From contig DASWEE010000061.1 in the NCBI GenBank assembly GCA_036394915.1, forward strand, positions 1 to 64,000: a stretch of DNA of 64,000 bases. Reading direction: 5' to 3'. The stretch is from JACDER01 sp036394915. Lineage in GTDB: Bacteria > Actinomycetota > Thermoleophilia > Gaiellales > Gaiellaceae. How positions within the stretch are numbered: the first letter of the stretch is position 1; every line of letters begins with the position of its first letter. The notes under the pieces are model-generated. The model was not told the origin of the DNA. It did no database searches and worked only from the letters and a program-made list of their open reading frames with translations. The translations under genes and the position numbers were made by a program. Positions 36,001 through 43,671 of the stretch are shown here, one piece after another.

Positions 36001-36212
36001 ATTGCGTCGTAGAAGCGATCGAGCAAGACGCGGGTCCGCTCGGGATCCTGCTCGCCGAGCTCGGTCGAGCCGACGAGGTCGGCGAACAGGACCGTCGCGA
36101 GCTTGCGCTCTTCCGCAGCGGAGACGGGGGGCGCCTCGGCGGGCGCGCCGCACCCCGGGCAGAAGCGCGCCTCAGCGGGAAGCTCGGTCCCGCAGGACGC
36201 ACAGGTCGCCAT
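33024..36212 (-). CDS. class III adenylate/guanylate cyclase with AAA ATPase and TPR-like region
   Basis: A 1062-residue multidomain regulator. Residues 4-21 form a CxxC...CxxC zinc ribbon. Next is a class III cyclase domain (about 38-200) with LFADLVGSTEL (metal Asp45) and VEKFAGDAVMAAFG, then VGRDTEIELL and a P-loop MGDAGVGKTRL of an AAA/NB-ARC-like ATPase, and a long helical TPR-like C-terminus. Such cyclase-ATPase-TPR proteins are numerous in actinobacteria; ligand and true nucleotide product are rarely known. It is convergent with ddl and 32 bp downstream of a kinase gene on the same strand is not present: the kinase gene (36245-37693) lies upstream on this strand, so the two may be co-transcribed. 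Confidence 0.92.
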   Translation of the reverse strand: MATCASCGTELPAEARFCPGCGAPAEAPPVSAAEERKLATVLFADLVGSTELGEQDPERTRVLLDRFYDAMAAEIGDAGGTVEKFAGDAVMAAFGAPAALEDHAERALHAALSMQRRLEAPLQLRIGVNTGEVVVGRPREGSSFVTGDAVNVAARLEQAALPGEILVGERTVSAARGAFEFDEPRTVEVKGKSSGVVCRRVVRALTLMRPRGVGGLHEAFVGRDTEIELLRATYRRVVDREEPHLVTIMGDAGVGKTRLIRELWQLLAEESPEPMRRTGRCLSYGHGITYWPLAEILKEHLWILDTDSPETVLERLSGREILGLALGLDVAADLHPLAARERLHEAATEFLDALTAERPVVMLVEDLHWAEEELLDLLDRLLLDVRGPLFLIGTSRPEILDTRPAWGGGRRNASLLGLEPLSERQTAQLVSELLAAKLPDRVCEALVERAGGNPFFVEEVVGTLIDRGLLARSNGTWTARELPEGFEIPDSVQAVLAARIDLLPPAEKAALQAAAVIGRTFWAGPVRELLDGAEPDFGLLEERDFIRRRSGSSMLGEREFAIKHALTREVAYASLPKARRARLHAAFARWMERAGEARDEYAALLGHHYAAAVNPEDADLAWTGEEAELERLRENALIWLERAGDLAGGRYEIDDALALFHRALELGPDEAKESELWRKIGQANALKFDGEAFWTAMQNSLKTCLDRETCAETYSWLAFHTTARSGMWKRRPDRELVEGWIEQALELAPPESPARARALISSCYWSHTKSQALPAEASAIANRIGDLDLRSYALEARAVAAFANQQYPEALSWEQRRFDLLDQITDPDHLHDLYCAMIPVCIANANFGEARRIAHANEELCSTLSAHHRLHGVGILMEVYELTGEWDRVRELLPDLRERVRLNLATPCIRNSRSLLIGAVASAYLDDEQQSRALEEEANDLGMEGYEEVLSGPLIRLALARGDLESVERMVADPLGMLRQTWFFPSGWAARLEALVALEEKARVEDESQYFLKPESYFEPFVLRALGQVREDDELIRQALERFEAMGLDWHAEQTRALLTPA

Positions 36213-36244
36213 TCGGCAATTCTGACGCAGCGGGGCGGCGCTGC

Positions 36245-37693
36245 CTAGCTTGCCTTCACTGCGTTGATGCGCGCCTGAAGGTCCGGGGGCAGTTCCGTGA
36301 TCCAGATCAGGAGGTAGCGCGCCGGCTGGCTGAGGGTCAGGTCGAACGTCGTCTTCGATCCCACGGTTCGCGACGGCGAGACCGGCTCAAACCCGCCGTC
36401 GCTCCGATCGCTCGCCTTGATCAGCGCCTGAAAGCCGGGCGTTTCGCTCCAGATCGTGAGCCGGTCCGGCTCGGACGGACGGCGTGCGGCGAGCACGAGC
36501 CCGACTCCCGGCTTGAGGCCACCGAACGAGGGCGAGTGATAGGTCTCCGTCTCCCAGTAGGTGGATTGGTCGCCGTCGGTCGCGTTGGCGACCGAGTCGG
36601 GGTTCTCCGTCTTGTTGTCCCCGAAGGGATCGAAGCTCGCGACCGCGTTCAGATGCACGGGCGAGGCGGGTCCTTTCCCGCCCGACGTGCCGCGCACGAG
36701 GTACACCCCGACCACGATGGCGGCGATCGCCAGCCCGGCGAGCAGCGCGACGAGCGGCCAGACCGGCCTCCGCGCGCGCCGGCGCGACGGTGCGCTCTCG
36801 CGCGCGACAGGGGAGCGCACGATCATCGTCGGCTCGTACTCGCCCTCGTCGCCGAGCCGGTCGAGGCACTCCTGCAGCTCGTCCACGAACGCCTTCATCG
36901 AGCCGAATCGCGCCGCAGGATCCTTCTCGAGCGCCTTCTCGACCGCCCCGGCCAGGCGTAGCGGCACTTCAGGACGGCTCTCGAGCACGCTCGGCGGCTG
37001 CTCGCGCACATGGCGCATCGCGACGGTGACGGCGTTGTCGCCGGGGAACGGCACCTCACCGGTCAGGAGCTCGTACAGCACCGCTCCGAGCGAGTAGACG
37101 TCGCTCTCGGCGTCCACCTGCTCGCCGCGCGCCTGCTCGGGGGAGATGTAGTGGCTCGTACCGAGCACGACTCCGGTCGTCGTCGCTCCTTCGACGTCCA
37201 CGGTGCGCGCGATTCCGAAGTCGGTCACCTTCGCGCGGCCGTCGCCGTTCAGGAGCACGTTCTGCGGCTTGACGTCGCGGTGGATCAGGCCGTGCTCGTG
37301 CGCGAACGACAGCGCACGGCCGATCTGCAGCGCAAGCTCGAGCGCCTGTCCGATCGGGAGCGGCCCCGATTGCTCGACCAGCTGCTTCAGGTTGTCCCCG
37401 TCGACGTGCTCGAAGACGATGAACTGGTGTCCGTCCTGCTCTCCCCGGTCGATCACGGTGACGATGTTGGGATGGCTGAGGCGCGCCGCCGCCCGCGCCT
37501 CGCGCCGGAACCGTTCCACGTAATCAGGGTCGTCCAGGTAGCGGTCGTGCAGGAGCTTGAGCGCGACCGACCGCTCGAGCAGCCGGTCGTGCGCGCGGTA
37601 GACGTTCGACATCCCGCCCCTTCCGACGAGCTGGAGGAGCTCGTAGCGCCCACCGATGACTTCGCCGATCACGGCGAAGCCCATTTTCCCCAT
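36245..37693 (-). CDS. Ser/Thr protein kinase with extracellular discoidin-like domain
   Basis: A 482-residue receptor kinase. The kinase domain (about 14-270) shows LVGRGGMSNVYRAHD, SVALKLL, HRDVKPQNVLL, DFGIARTVDVEG, SHYISPEQARGE and ESDVYSLGAVLYELL. A basic linker and one membrane segment (about 318-340) lead to a 130-residue external domain resembling F5/8-type (discoidin) beta sandwiches: NATDGDQSTYWETETY ... GVGLVLAA ... ARYLLIWITELPP. Such domains often bind sugars or lipids, so it may sense an envelope ligand. It starts at ATG 37693, 7 bp after a -10-like TAATTC, suggesting a leaderless mRNA. Confidence 0.9.
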   Translation of the reverse strand: MGKMGFAVIGEVIGGRYELLQLVGRGGMSNVYRAHDRLLERSVALKLLHDRYLDDPDYVERFRREARAAARLSHPNIVTVIDRGEQDGHQFIVFEHVDGDNLKQLVEQSGPLPIGQALELALQIGRALSFAHEHGLIHRDVKPQNVLLNGDGRAKVTDFGIARTVDVEGATTTGVVLGTSHYISPEQARGEQVDAESDVYSLGAVLYELLTGEVPFPGDNAVTVAMRHVREQPPSVLESRPEVPLRLAGAVEKALEKDPAARFGSMKAFVDELQECLDRLGDEGEYEPTMIVRSPVARESAPSRRRARRPVWPLVALLAGLAIAAIVVGVYLVRGTSGGKGPASPVHLNAVASFDPFGDNKTENPDSVANATDGDQSTYWETETYHSPSFGGLKPGVGLVLAARRPSEPDRLTIWSETPGFQALIKASDRSDGGFEPVSPSRTVGSKTTFDLTLSQPARYLLIWITELPPDLQARINAVKAS

Positions 37694-37703
37694 GCGAGAG
37701 GAA

Positions 37704-39032
37704 TTAGGCGCCGTTGAGCGTCGCCGAAAGAGCTTCTTCCCAGACATCCAGCGCCTCGTCGACCTCGGCCTCGCTGAGGATGAGCGGCGCGAGCACGCGG
37801 ATGCAGTTCGAGTAGATCCCCGACTTGAGCAGCAGCAGGCCCTTGCGGGCGGCCCCCTCGGTGACCGCGCTCGCGAGCTCAGGTGCCGGCTCTTTGCTCT
37901 CCCGGTCGCGGACGAGCTCGATCGCGAGCATCATCCCGAGCCCGCGGACGTCACCGATCGCGTCGAACCGCTGCTGCCAGGACTCCATTCGCGCGCGGAT
38001 CGTGTCGCCGAGCGACGCCGCGCGCGCGACCAGGTCCTCGTCGGCGAAGACGTCGAGCACGGCAAGCGCCGCAGCCTGCGCAACGGGATTTCCGACATAG
38101 GTGCCGCCGATGGCGGAATCGGGCGGCGCGTCCATGATCTCGGCCTTCCCGATCACGCCCGAGAGCGGCAGGCCGGCGGCGATCGACTTGGCGACCGTCA
38201 TCAGGTCGGGCTCGATCCCGTAGTGCTCGATCGCCCACATCTTTCCGGTTCGACCGAATCCGGTCTGAACCTCGTCGACGACGAGCACGATCCCTTCCTC
38301 GTCGCAGATCCGCCGGACGCCGACGAGGAACTCCTCCGGCGCGACGACGAAGCCGCCCTCGCCGAGCACCGGCTCGATCACGATTGCGGCGACGTTCTCC
38401 GCGGCGACCTGAGTCAGTAGCGCCCGTTCCAAAGCGGCGAGCGCGGTCTGCGCGTCCGGGCCTCGATAGCTGTGGGGGAACGGAACCCGATAGACCTCAG
38501 GAGCGAACGGGCCGAGCCCGGCCTTGTACGGGTGCGTCTTCGACGTCAGCGTCATCGAGAGCAGCGTCCGTCCGTGGAAGGCGCCCTCGAAGCCGATCAC
38601 CGCCTGGCGCTTCGTGTAGGAGCGCGCGAACTTGACCGCATTCTCGACCGCCTCCGTCCCGGCGTTGAAGAACGCCGCCTTGGCGGGCCTGGAGATCGGC
38701 GCGATCTCGATCAGCCGCTCCGCCAGCTCGACGTAGACCTCGTAGGGGACGATCGTGAAGTCGGTATGGCTGAAGCGCGCCATCTGCTCCTGGGCCGCGG
38801 CGACCACATGCGGATGCGCGTGCCCGACGTTGAGGCAGCCGACGCCGCCGCTGAAGTCGATGAAGGTGTTGCCGTCGACGTCCCTGACGGTCGCGCCCCG
38901 CCCTTCCTCGATCACGACGGGCAGGTAGATCGAGAGCGGGTCGGCGACGACCTCCTCCTTGCGCGCGAGAATCTCGCTCGAGCGGGGGCCCGGGATCTCG
39001 GTACGGATGTCGATCGTGCGCGTGACGGCCAC
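37704..39032 (-). CDS. gabT: 4-aminobutyrate aminotransferase-like class III aminotransferase
   Basis: A 442-residue PLP enzyme. Conserved: FIDFSGGVGCLNVGH, FFNAGTEAVENAVKFAR, FHGRTLLSMTLTSK, VLVVDEVQTGFGRTG (PLP Asp) and MTVAKSIAAGLPLSGVIG (Schiff-base Lys). Overall pattern is closest to GabT, which moves the amino group of GABA to 2-oxoglutarate; related diamine or ornithine aminotransferases cannot be excluded. The frame extends far upstream, but homology starts at GTG 39032 (VTRTIDIRTEIPGP). It is divergent from pdxH, whose product makes its PLP cofactor, with 42 bp between the starts. Confidence 0.9.
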   Translation of the reverse strand: MAVTRTIDIRTEIPGPRSSEILARKEEVVADPLSIYLPVVIEEGRGATVRDVDGNTFIDFSGGVGCLNVGHAHPHVVAAAQEQMARFSHTDFTIVPYEVYVELAERLIEIAPISRPAKAAFFNAGTEAVENAVKFARSYTKRQAVIGFEGAFHGRTLLSMTLTSKTHPYKAGLGPFAPEVYRVPFPHSYRGPDAQTALAALERALLTQVAAENVAAIVIEPVLGEGGFVVAPEEFLVGVRRICDEEGIVLVVDEVQTGFGRTGKMWAIEHYGIEPDLMTVAKSIAAGLPLSGVIGKAEIMDAPPDSAIGGTYVGNPVAQAAALAVLDVFADEDLVARAASLGDTIRARMESWQQRFDAIGDVRGLGMMLAIELVRDRESKEPAPELASAVTEGAARKGLLLLKSGIYSNCIRVLAPLILSEAEVDEALDVWEEALSATLNGA

Positions 39033-39074
39033 GACGCGGACGATATCGCAGGGGGCGGCGCGTACAGTTGAGTC

Positions 39075-39698
39075 ATGAGGGCGCAGGACCCCCGCGCCGG
39101 AACGCTGCGGAAGAGCGACCTGTCCGCCGATCCGTTCGAGCAGTTCGCGGCCTGGCTGGCGGACGCCGAAGCCGCCGGAATCGAGCTTCCCGAGGCGACG
39201 ACGCTCGCGACCGCTACGCGCGACGGTAAGCCCTCGGCCCGCATGGTCCTGCTCAAGGAGCACGGGCCCGAGGGCTTCGTATTCTTCAGCGGCTACGAGA
39301 GCCGCAAGGGACGCGAGCTGGAGGAGAATCCTCGGGCCGCGCTCGTCTTCTACTGGCATGAGCTCGGCCGGCAGGTGCGGGTCGAGGGAACGGTCGAGCG
39401 GCTGGCCCGCGAGGAGTCGGAGGCCTACTTCCGGACACGTCCGCCTGGAAGCCGGCTCGGAGCGTGGGCCTCGCCGCAAAGCGAGGTCGTGCCGAGCCGA
39501 GAGACCCTCGACGCGCTCTACGACAAGGCTGCCGCCGCCTACGGCGACGGAGAGGTGCCGCTACCCGAGAGCTGGGGCGGCTACCGCCTGCGCGCGCAGT
39601 CGATCGAGCTCTGGCAGCACCGGCCGGACCGGTTGCACGACCGGCTGCGCTACCGGTTGGACGACGAGGTCTGGGTCGTCGAGAGGCTCGCGCCGTAG
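39075..39698 (+). CDS. pdxH: pyridoxamine/pyridoxine 5'-phosphate oxidase
   Basis: A 207-residue FMN oxidase that makes PLP from pyridoxamine or pyridoxine phosphate. It shows DPFEQFAAWLADAEAAGIELP, ATATRDGKPSARMVLLK, GFVFFSGYESRKGRELEENP, AALVFYWHELGRQVRVEG, the P-rich RPPGSRLGAWASPQS, and the ending IELWQHRPDRLHDRLRY ... W. Length is normal. It is divergent from the PLP-dependent GabT-like gene. Its last 49 bp overlap the convergent glycoside hydrolase gene. Confidence 0.95.
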   Translation: MRAQDPRAGTLRKSDLSADPFEQFAAWLADAEAAGIELPEATTLATATRDGKPSARMVLLKEHGPEGFVFFSGYESRKGRELEENPRAALVFYWHELGRQVRVEGTVERLAREESEAYFRTRPPGSRLGAWASPQSEVVPSRETLDALYDKAAAAYGDGEVPLPESWGGYRLRAQSIELWQHRPDRLHDRLRYRLDDEVWVVERLAP

Positions 39699-40891
39699 GT
39701 CGACTTGGGCGCCGGCCTGAGCGCCTTCGCCGTGTAGAGGCCCTCGGGATTCCAGAGCAGGAAGCCCTTCGCATCGGCGCGGCGAGCGGCGTCGACCTGG
39801 GCAGCCACGTCCTCGAACGTATACGTCTTGCCGAGGGAGAAGTCCTGCAGCCAGGGGACGATCTGAGCCTTGCGGCCGCGCAACGCCCGCCGGAAGTCCT
39901 TCAGCGTCCGGAAGACGATCGTCCCCGGGTCCGCATTCGGATCGGGGACGTTGTACTCGCCGGGGCCATAGTGAGAGGGGTAGGCCATCGGAGAGATCGT
40001 GTCGAGGTACTTGCCGACCTTGCGCGGTACCTGGCCGATCCCGAGATTGTGGTTGGCCGCCAAACCGAAAAGGTCGGCGCCGACACGCACGCCCAGCAGA
40101 TGCAGCTTCCGGGAGGCGTACTCGGCGAACCTGGCGATCGTCGCCCCCATCGGCTCGTTGACCTTGCCCGGGTATTGGATGATCGTGACGTCGCCGTCGC
40201 TCGGGAAGCGGACGTAGTCGAACTGGATCTCGTCGAAACCCGCCCTCGCGGCGGCCTTGCCGATGTCGACGTTGTACTCCCAGACGCGCTTGTCGTACAT
40301 GTTCGTCCAGCCGAGCCCGATGTCGTTGTGCCAGACCGAGCCGTCCGGATTCTCGATCGCGTAGCTCGTCCGCTGCTCGGCGAGAACCGGATCCTCGAAC
40401 ACGACAATGCGGCCGATCAGATAGACGTGCTTGGCGTGTGCCTTCGCGGCCACCTCGTACGGGTCGTAGTAGGAATGAGCAGCGCCGATCTTGTCCGCGA
40501 GCTTCACCGACGGGTTGACGAACCCCACCTGCCCGCTCTCGTCCTTGAGATCGACCTCGAGCGTGTTCAAGCCGTGACGCCTGAGCCCAAGGTACTCGTC
40601 GATCTTCCCGTTGACCGCGGCGAGGGACATGGTCACGTGGACGCCTCGGATCTCCTTCGGCCGCTGCGTCTCCTTCGGCTTCGCCGGCTTGTGCTGCTTC
40701 GTCTTTCCGCTGCCGGCCTGATTCTGGTCGGAGCTTCCGCCGGCGAGCGTAGCGACGGTCGCGGCGATCGCAGCGGCGATGGCGATCAGGATCCCGAGCG
40801 CGACGAGTCTACGCCGTCGATACATCCTCCGGCGGCGCTCATGCCGCGCGCGCAGCGCTCGGCGAGCCTCAGGCGAGAGCTCGTCCCTCAT
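39650..40891 (-). CDS. putative glycoside hydrolase, DUF4015-like TIM barrel
   Basis: A 413-residue exported or anchored protein: a very basic N-terminus (RRALRARHERRRRMYRRRR), one membrane segment (about 29-50), a Lys-rich linker, then a barrel domain with GVHVTMSLAAVNGKIDEYL, LNTLEVDLKDESG, YLIGRIVVFEDP, FDEIQFDYVRFPSDG, GADLFGLAANHN and ISPMAYPSHYGPGEY. These fit the DUF4015 putative glycosyl hydrolase family; the acidic D/E positions in EIQFDYVRFP are the likely catalytic region. The last 16 codons run antisense over the pdxH end. A 16-bp piece of its 5' end is repeated at 41128-41143. Confidence 0.82.
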   Translation of the reverse strand: MRDELSPEARRALRARHERRRRMYRRRRLVALGILIAIAAAIAATVATLAGGSSDQNQAGSGKTKQHKPAKPKETQRPKEIRGVHVTMSLAAVNGKIDEYLGLRRHGLNTLEVDLKDESGQVGFVNPSVKLADKIGAAHSYYDPYEVAAKAHAKHVYLIGRIVVFEDPVLAEQRTSYAIENPDGSVWHNDIGLGWTNMYDKRVWEYNVDIGKAAARAGFDEIQFDYVRFPSDGDVTIIQYPGKVNEPMGATIARFAEYASRKLHLLGVRVGADLFGLAANHNLGIGQVPRKVGKYLDTISPMAYPSHYGPGEYNVPDPNADPGTIVFRTLKDFRRALRGRKAQIVPWLQDFSLGKTYTFEDVAAQVDAARRADAKGFLLWNPEGLYTAKALRPAPKSTYGASLSTTQTSSSNR

Positions 40892-41143
40892 AGGACAGTG
40901 AAGTATGCCCGTCTTGGGCGGACTTCCGCCCTAAAATCGCCTCTCGCGCCCCTGGCCGGCGGGGCTCCCGCCGGGCGGAGCCCGGCTCCGCCCCGCCTGG
41001 CGCCGCTGCCGGCAAACCGACCAGAGAGGGCCGAGCCCTCTCCGGCCGCTTTTTAAGTCTTAGCGACGGGGTCCGTATTGAAATACTGTCCCCTCCGGCC
41101 CCGCACCGTCAGCGGCGCCCCAGGAACGCGAGAGCTCGTCCCT
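40889..41143. repeat. repeat-rich intergenic region with duplicated gene start
   Basis: It holds a family A tail (GGGCGGAGCCCGGCTCCG, 40973-40990), a family B unit (41070-41125, inverted relative to 21034-21090), and a copy of GCGAGAGCTCGTCCCT at 41128-41143. That 16-bp sequence is also found at 40873-40888 inside the first codons of the glycoside hydrolase gene. Thus the repeat block is flanked by a short direct duplication of the gene start. A -10-like TAGACA (41144-41149) just beyond drives dcd. Confidence 0.7.
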
Positions 41144-41155
41144 TAGACAAAAACA

Positions 41156-41722
41156 ATGGTTCTGTCAGATCGCACTATTTCGAGACTGCTGGACGAGGGG
41201 CGAATCGAGATCGATCCCTACGATTCCTCGCTCCTCCAGCCTTCGAGCGTCGACGTACGCGTCGATCGCTACTTCCGCGTCTTCCGGAATGCGCGCTATC
41301 CGTTCATCGACGTCAAGGAGCCGATGGAGGACCTGACCGAGCTCGAGGAGATCGAGGACGAGACGCCGTTCATCCTCCACCCCGGGGAGTTCGTGCTCGG
41401 CTCGACGCTCGAGCGCATCAGGCTCCCCGACGATCTCGTCGCTCGATTGGAAGGGAAGAGCTCATTAGGGAGGCTCGGGCTGCTCATCCACTCGACCGCC
41501 GGATTCATCGACCCGGGATGGGACGGCCATGTGACGCTCGAGCTCTCGAACGTGGCCAATCTGCCGATCACGATCTACTACGGGATGAAGATCGGACAGC
41601 TGTCGTTCGTCCAGCTGTCAGAGGCGGCGGAAAACCCGTACGGGACGGGCAAGCTCGGGTCGAAGTACCAGGGGCAGCAGGGCCCGACGCCGAGCCGGTA
41701 CTGGCAGAACTTTCGAAGCTAG
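41156..41722 (+). CDS. dcd: dCTP deaminase, probably bifunctional (dCTP deaminase/dUTPase)
   Basis: A 188-residue trimeric enzyme of nucleotide metabolism. It shows LQPSSVDVRVDRYFRVF, FILHPGEFVLGSTLE, RLEGKSSLGRLGLLIHSTAGFIDPG (blocks: EGKSSLGRLGLL and HSTAGFIDPG), HVTLELSNVANLPI and GSKYQGQQGPTPSRYWQNF. The pattern is very close to the mycobacterial enzyme, which makes dUMP directly from dCTP; I infer the same activity. ATG 41156 lies 6 bp after a -10-like TAGACA, with no Shine-Dalgarno sequence, so it is probably leaderless. Confidence 0.94.
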   Translation: MVLSDRTISRLLDEGRIEIDPYDSSLLQPSSVDVRVDRYFRVFRNARYPFIDVKEPMEDLTELEEIEDETPFILHPGEFVLGSTLERIRLPDDLVARLEGKSSLGRLGLLIHSTAGFIDPGWDGHVTLELSNVANLPITIYYGMKIGQLSFVQLSEAAENPYGTGKLGSKYQGQQGPTPSRYWQNFRS

Positions 41723-41739
41723 GCAGAGGATCGAGAGCG

Positions 41740-42092
41740 TCATTTTGCGCGGGCCGGACGCGGCGCTATAGATCGTCCAGCGGCCCGCCGTCGGCGAGAC
41801 GACCGAGAAGCCGTCGAAGAAGCCGGAGCTGGGAAGGGCGAAGCCGCCACCGATCGCCCGGGAGTTGTTTCCCCCACACCTGCGAACGAGGACGTTCTCT
41901 CCCGGTCGCACCGTCGCGACGGACCCGGGCTCGTAGCGTGTCGACGTCCGGAAGCGCGCGTGACACCCCAGCGCTCGCCGCGACCTTCCCGCCGGGGCAG
42001 GAGACGCTGAGGCCCGTCACCTTGCCCGGCTGGACGAGGACCGAGCGTGAGACGATCGTGACCGCAGGCGGGGCTGCCGGAAGGGCGAGCAT
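41740..42092 (-). pseudogene. frameshifted remnant of a small Cys-containing secreted-type protein
   Basis: Between dcd and the next gene the minus strand carries protein-like sequence in two frames. One frame (from 42092) reads SVLVQPGKVTGLSVSCPGGK VAASAGVSR; about 41935 it shifts to YEPGSVATVRPGENVLV, RRCGGNNSRAIGGGFALP, SSGFFDGFSVVSPTAGRWTI and TLSILCLAS, near 41740. The SCPGGKxAxxGG-type spacing and paired Cys resemble repeats in small actinobacterial exported proteins. A one-base shift would join the two halves, and no proper stop follows the second. I read it as a decayed gene; a sequencing error is the alternative. Confidence 0.45.
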
Positions 42093-42115
42093 CCCCCGAA
42101 TCGTAGAATCGAACG

Positions 42116-43003
42116 GTGATTCTCGTCACGGGAGGGACAGGCTTCGTCGGGCCCAAGGTCGTCCACGCCCTGCGCGCCGAAGACCGTCCGGTGCGCTGCC
42201 TCGTCCGCAATCCGGAACGCGCCGGACAGCTGACAGCCTGGGGCTGCGAGCTCGTCGAGGGCGACGTCACCGACCCGGACAGCCTCCAGCGTGCGGTCGC
42301 GGGCTGCGACACGGTCGTCCATCTCGTGGCGATCATCGCCGGCAAGCCCGAGGACTTCGAGCGGATCATGTCCCAGGGGACGCGGGACCTGGTTGCGGCG
42401 GCAAAAGCGGCCGGAGTGCGCCGCTTCGTTCTGATGAGCGCGCTCGGAACGAACGAGCAGACGAAGGAGCTGGTGCCGTACTTCCGCTCCAAGTGGGAGA
42501 TGGAGGAGACGGTGAAGGCATCGGGACTCGAGCACGTGATTTTCCGGCCGAGCTTCGTCTTCGGCCGCGACGGCGGGGTGCTGCCGACGTTCACGAGGCT
42601 CATCCGCTACCTGCCGGCGACCCCCGTGATCGGCCCGGGGACGCAGCGAATCCAGCCGATCTGGGTCGAGGACGTCGCCGCGTACTTCGCGAAAGCCGTC
42701 GGCCTTCCGGCGGCGCCCAACCGCACCTTCGAGATCGGGGGCCCTGACGTCGTCACCTGGAACGAGCTCTACGACCGGATCAGTGCCGTGCTCGGCAAAC
42801 GCCGCGTGAAGATCCACCTGCCCTTCGGGCTGATGCGCGTCAACGCCGCCGTGCTGGAGGCGTTGCCGGGGCCGACGCCGGTCACGCGCGACCAGCTCGC
42901 GATGATCGAGGCGGGCGACAACGTGGTGTCGAACGACGACGCCGTTCGCACGTTCGGACTGCCGCTCCTCTCGCTGAACGAGCAGCTGAGGCGCGCGGTT
43001 TGA
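42116..43003 (+). CDS. NAD(P)-binding SDR-like protein (NDUFA9/YwnB type)
   Basis: A 295-residue atypical short-chain dehydrogenase. The nucleotide-binding motif is ILVTGGTGFVGPKVV at the N-terminus; then VEGDVTDPDSL, VVHLVAIIAG, FVLMSALGTN and PSFVFGRDGG. Such proteins bind NAD(P)H and act as oxidoreductases, quinone-related assembly factors or redox sensors; the substrate is unknown. The start is GTG, 6 bp after a -10-like TAGAAT (42104-42109), so translation is probably leaderless. The peptidase gene overlaps its stop (TTGA). Confidence 0.88.
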   Translation: MILVTGGTGFVGPKVVHALRAEDRPVRCLVRNPERAGQLTAWGCELVEGDVTDPDSLQRAVAGCDTVVHLVAIIAGKPEDFERIMSQGTRDLVAAAKAAGVRRFVLMSALGTNEQTKELVPYFRSKWEMEETVKASGLEHVIFRPSFVFGRDGGVLPTFTRLIRYLPATPVIGPGTQRIQPIWVEDVAAYFAKAVGLPAAPNRTFEIGGPDVVTWNELYDRISAVLGKRRVKIHLPFGLMRVNAAVLEALPGPTPVTRDQLAMIEAGDNVVSNDDAVRTFGLPLLSLNEQLRRAV

Positions 43004-43671
43004 ACATCGTTGGCCTGGGGGGCGGGGCAGACTCAGAGGAGGGCACCGCAAAGCTCCTTGCATTCGTCACGAGCTTGACGGACAAGACGAAGCCGCGGAT
43101 CTGCTTCGTGCCGACGGCTGCCGGCGATGCAACCGAGGCGATCGTCCGCTTCTACGAGACCTGGGAAGGACGCGGCGAGCTCACCCACGTCAAGTTCTTC
43201 CCCTGGCCTCCGCCCAACCTCCGCGAGCTCGCGCTGGCACAGGACGTGATCGTCGTATCCGGCGGCAACACGGCGAACATGCTCGCAATCTGGCGGCTGC
43301 AGGGATTCGACGCGATCCTGCGCGAGGCCTGGGAGGCCGGGATCGTCCTGACCGGCGGTAGCGCCGGGATGATCTGCTGGTTCGAGGCGGCCGTGACCGA
43401 CTCGTTCGGCCCTCAGCTGGAAGGCCTTCGCGACGGCCTCGGCTTCCTCCAGGGCAGCGCCTGTCCCCATTACGACGGGGAGGAGCTCCGGCGTCCGACC
43501 TACCGCCGCCTGGTGGACGAAGGGTTTCCGCCCGGCGTGGCCGCAGACGACGGGGTTGCCCTCCACTACGTCGGAACCGAGCTCGAGGAGGCCGTCAGCG
43601 TCCGGCCGGGTGCACAGGCCTACCGTGTCGAGCCCGGGTCCGAGACGCCGATCGAAGCCCGGCAGCTGTGA
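43000..43671 (+). CDS. peptidase E-like S51 family serine peptidase
   Basis: A 223-residue protein of the S51 (dipeptidase E) family, a cytoplasmic class I glutamine amidotransferase-like fold. The nucleophile is the Ser of LTGGSAGMICWFEA; VVSGGNTANMLAIW and GSACPHYDGEELR fit the rest of the active site. E. coli PepE cleaves Asp-X dipeptides, while related cyanophycinases act on cyanophycin; specificity here is not clear. The start TTG overlaps the upstream stop (TTGA) and the end overlaps the next gene (GTGA). Confidence 0.88.
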   Translation: MNIVGLGGGADSEEGTAKLLAFVTSLTDKTKPRICFVPTAAGDATEAIVRFYETWEGRGELTHVKFFPWPPPNLRELALAQDVIVVSGGNTANMLAIWRLQGFDAILREAWEAGIVLTGGSAGMICWFEAAVTDSFGPQLEGLRDGLGFLQGSACPHYDGEELRRPTYRRLVDEGFPPGVAADDGVALHYVGTELEEAVSVRPGAQAYRVEPGSETPIEARQL

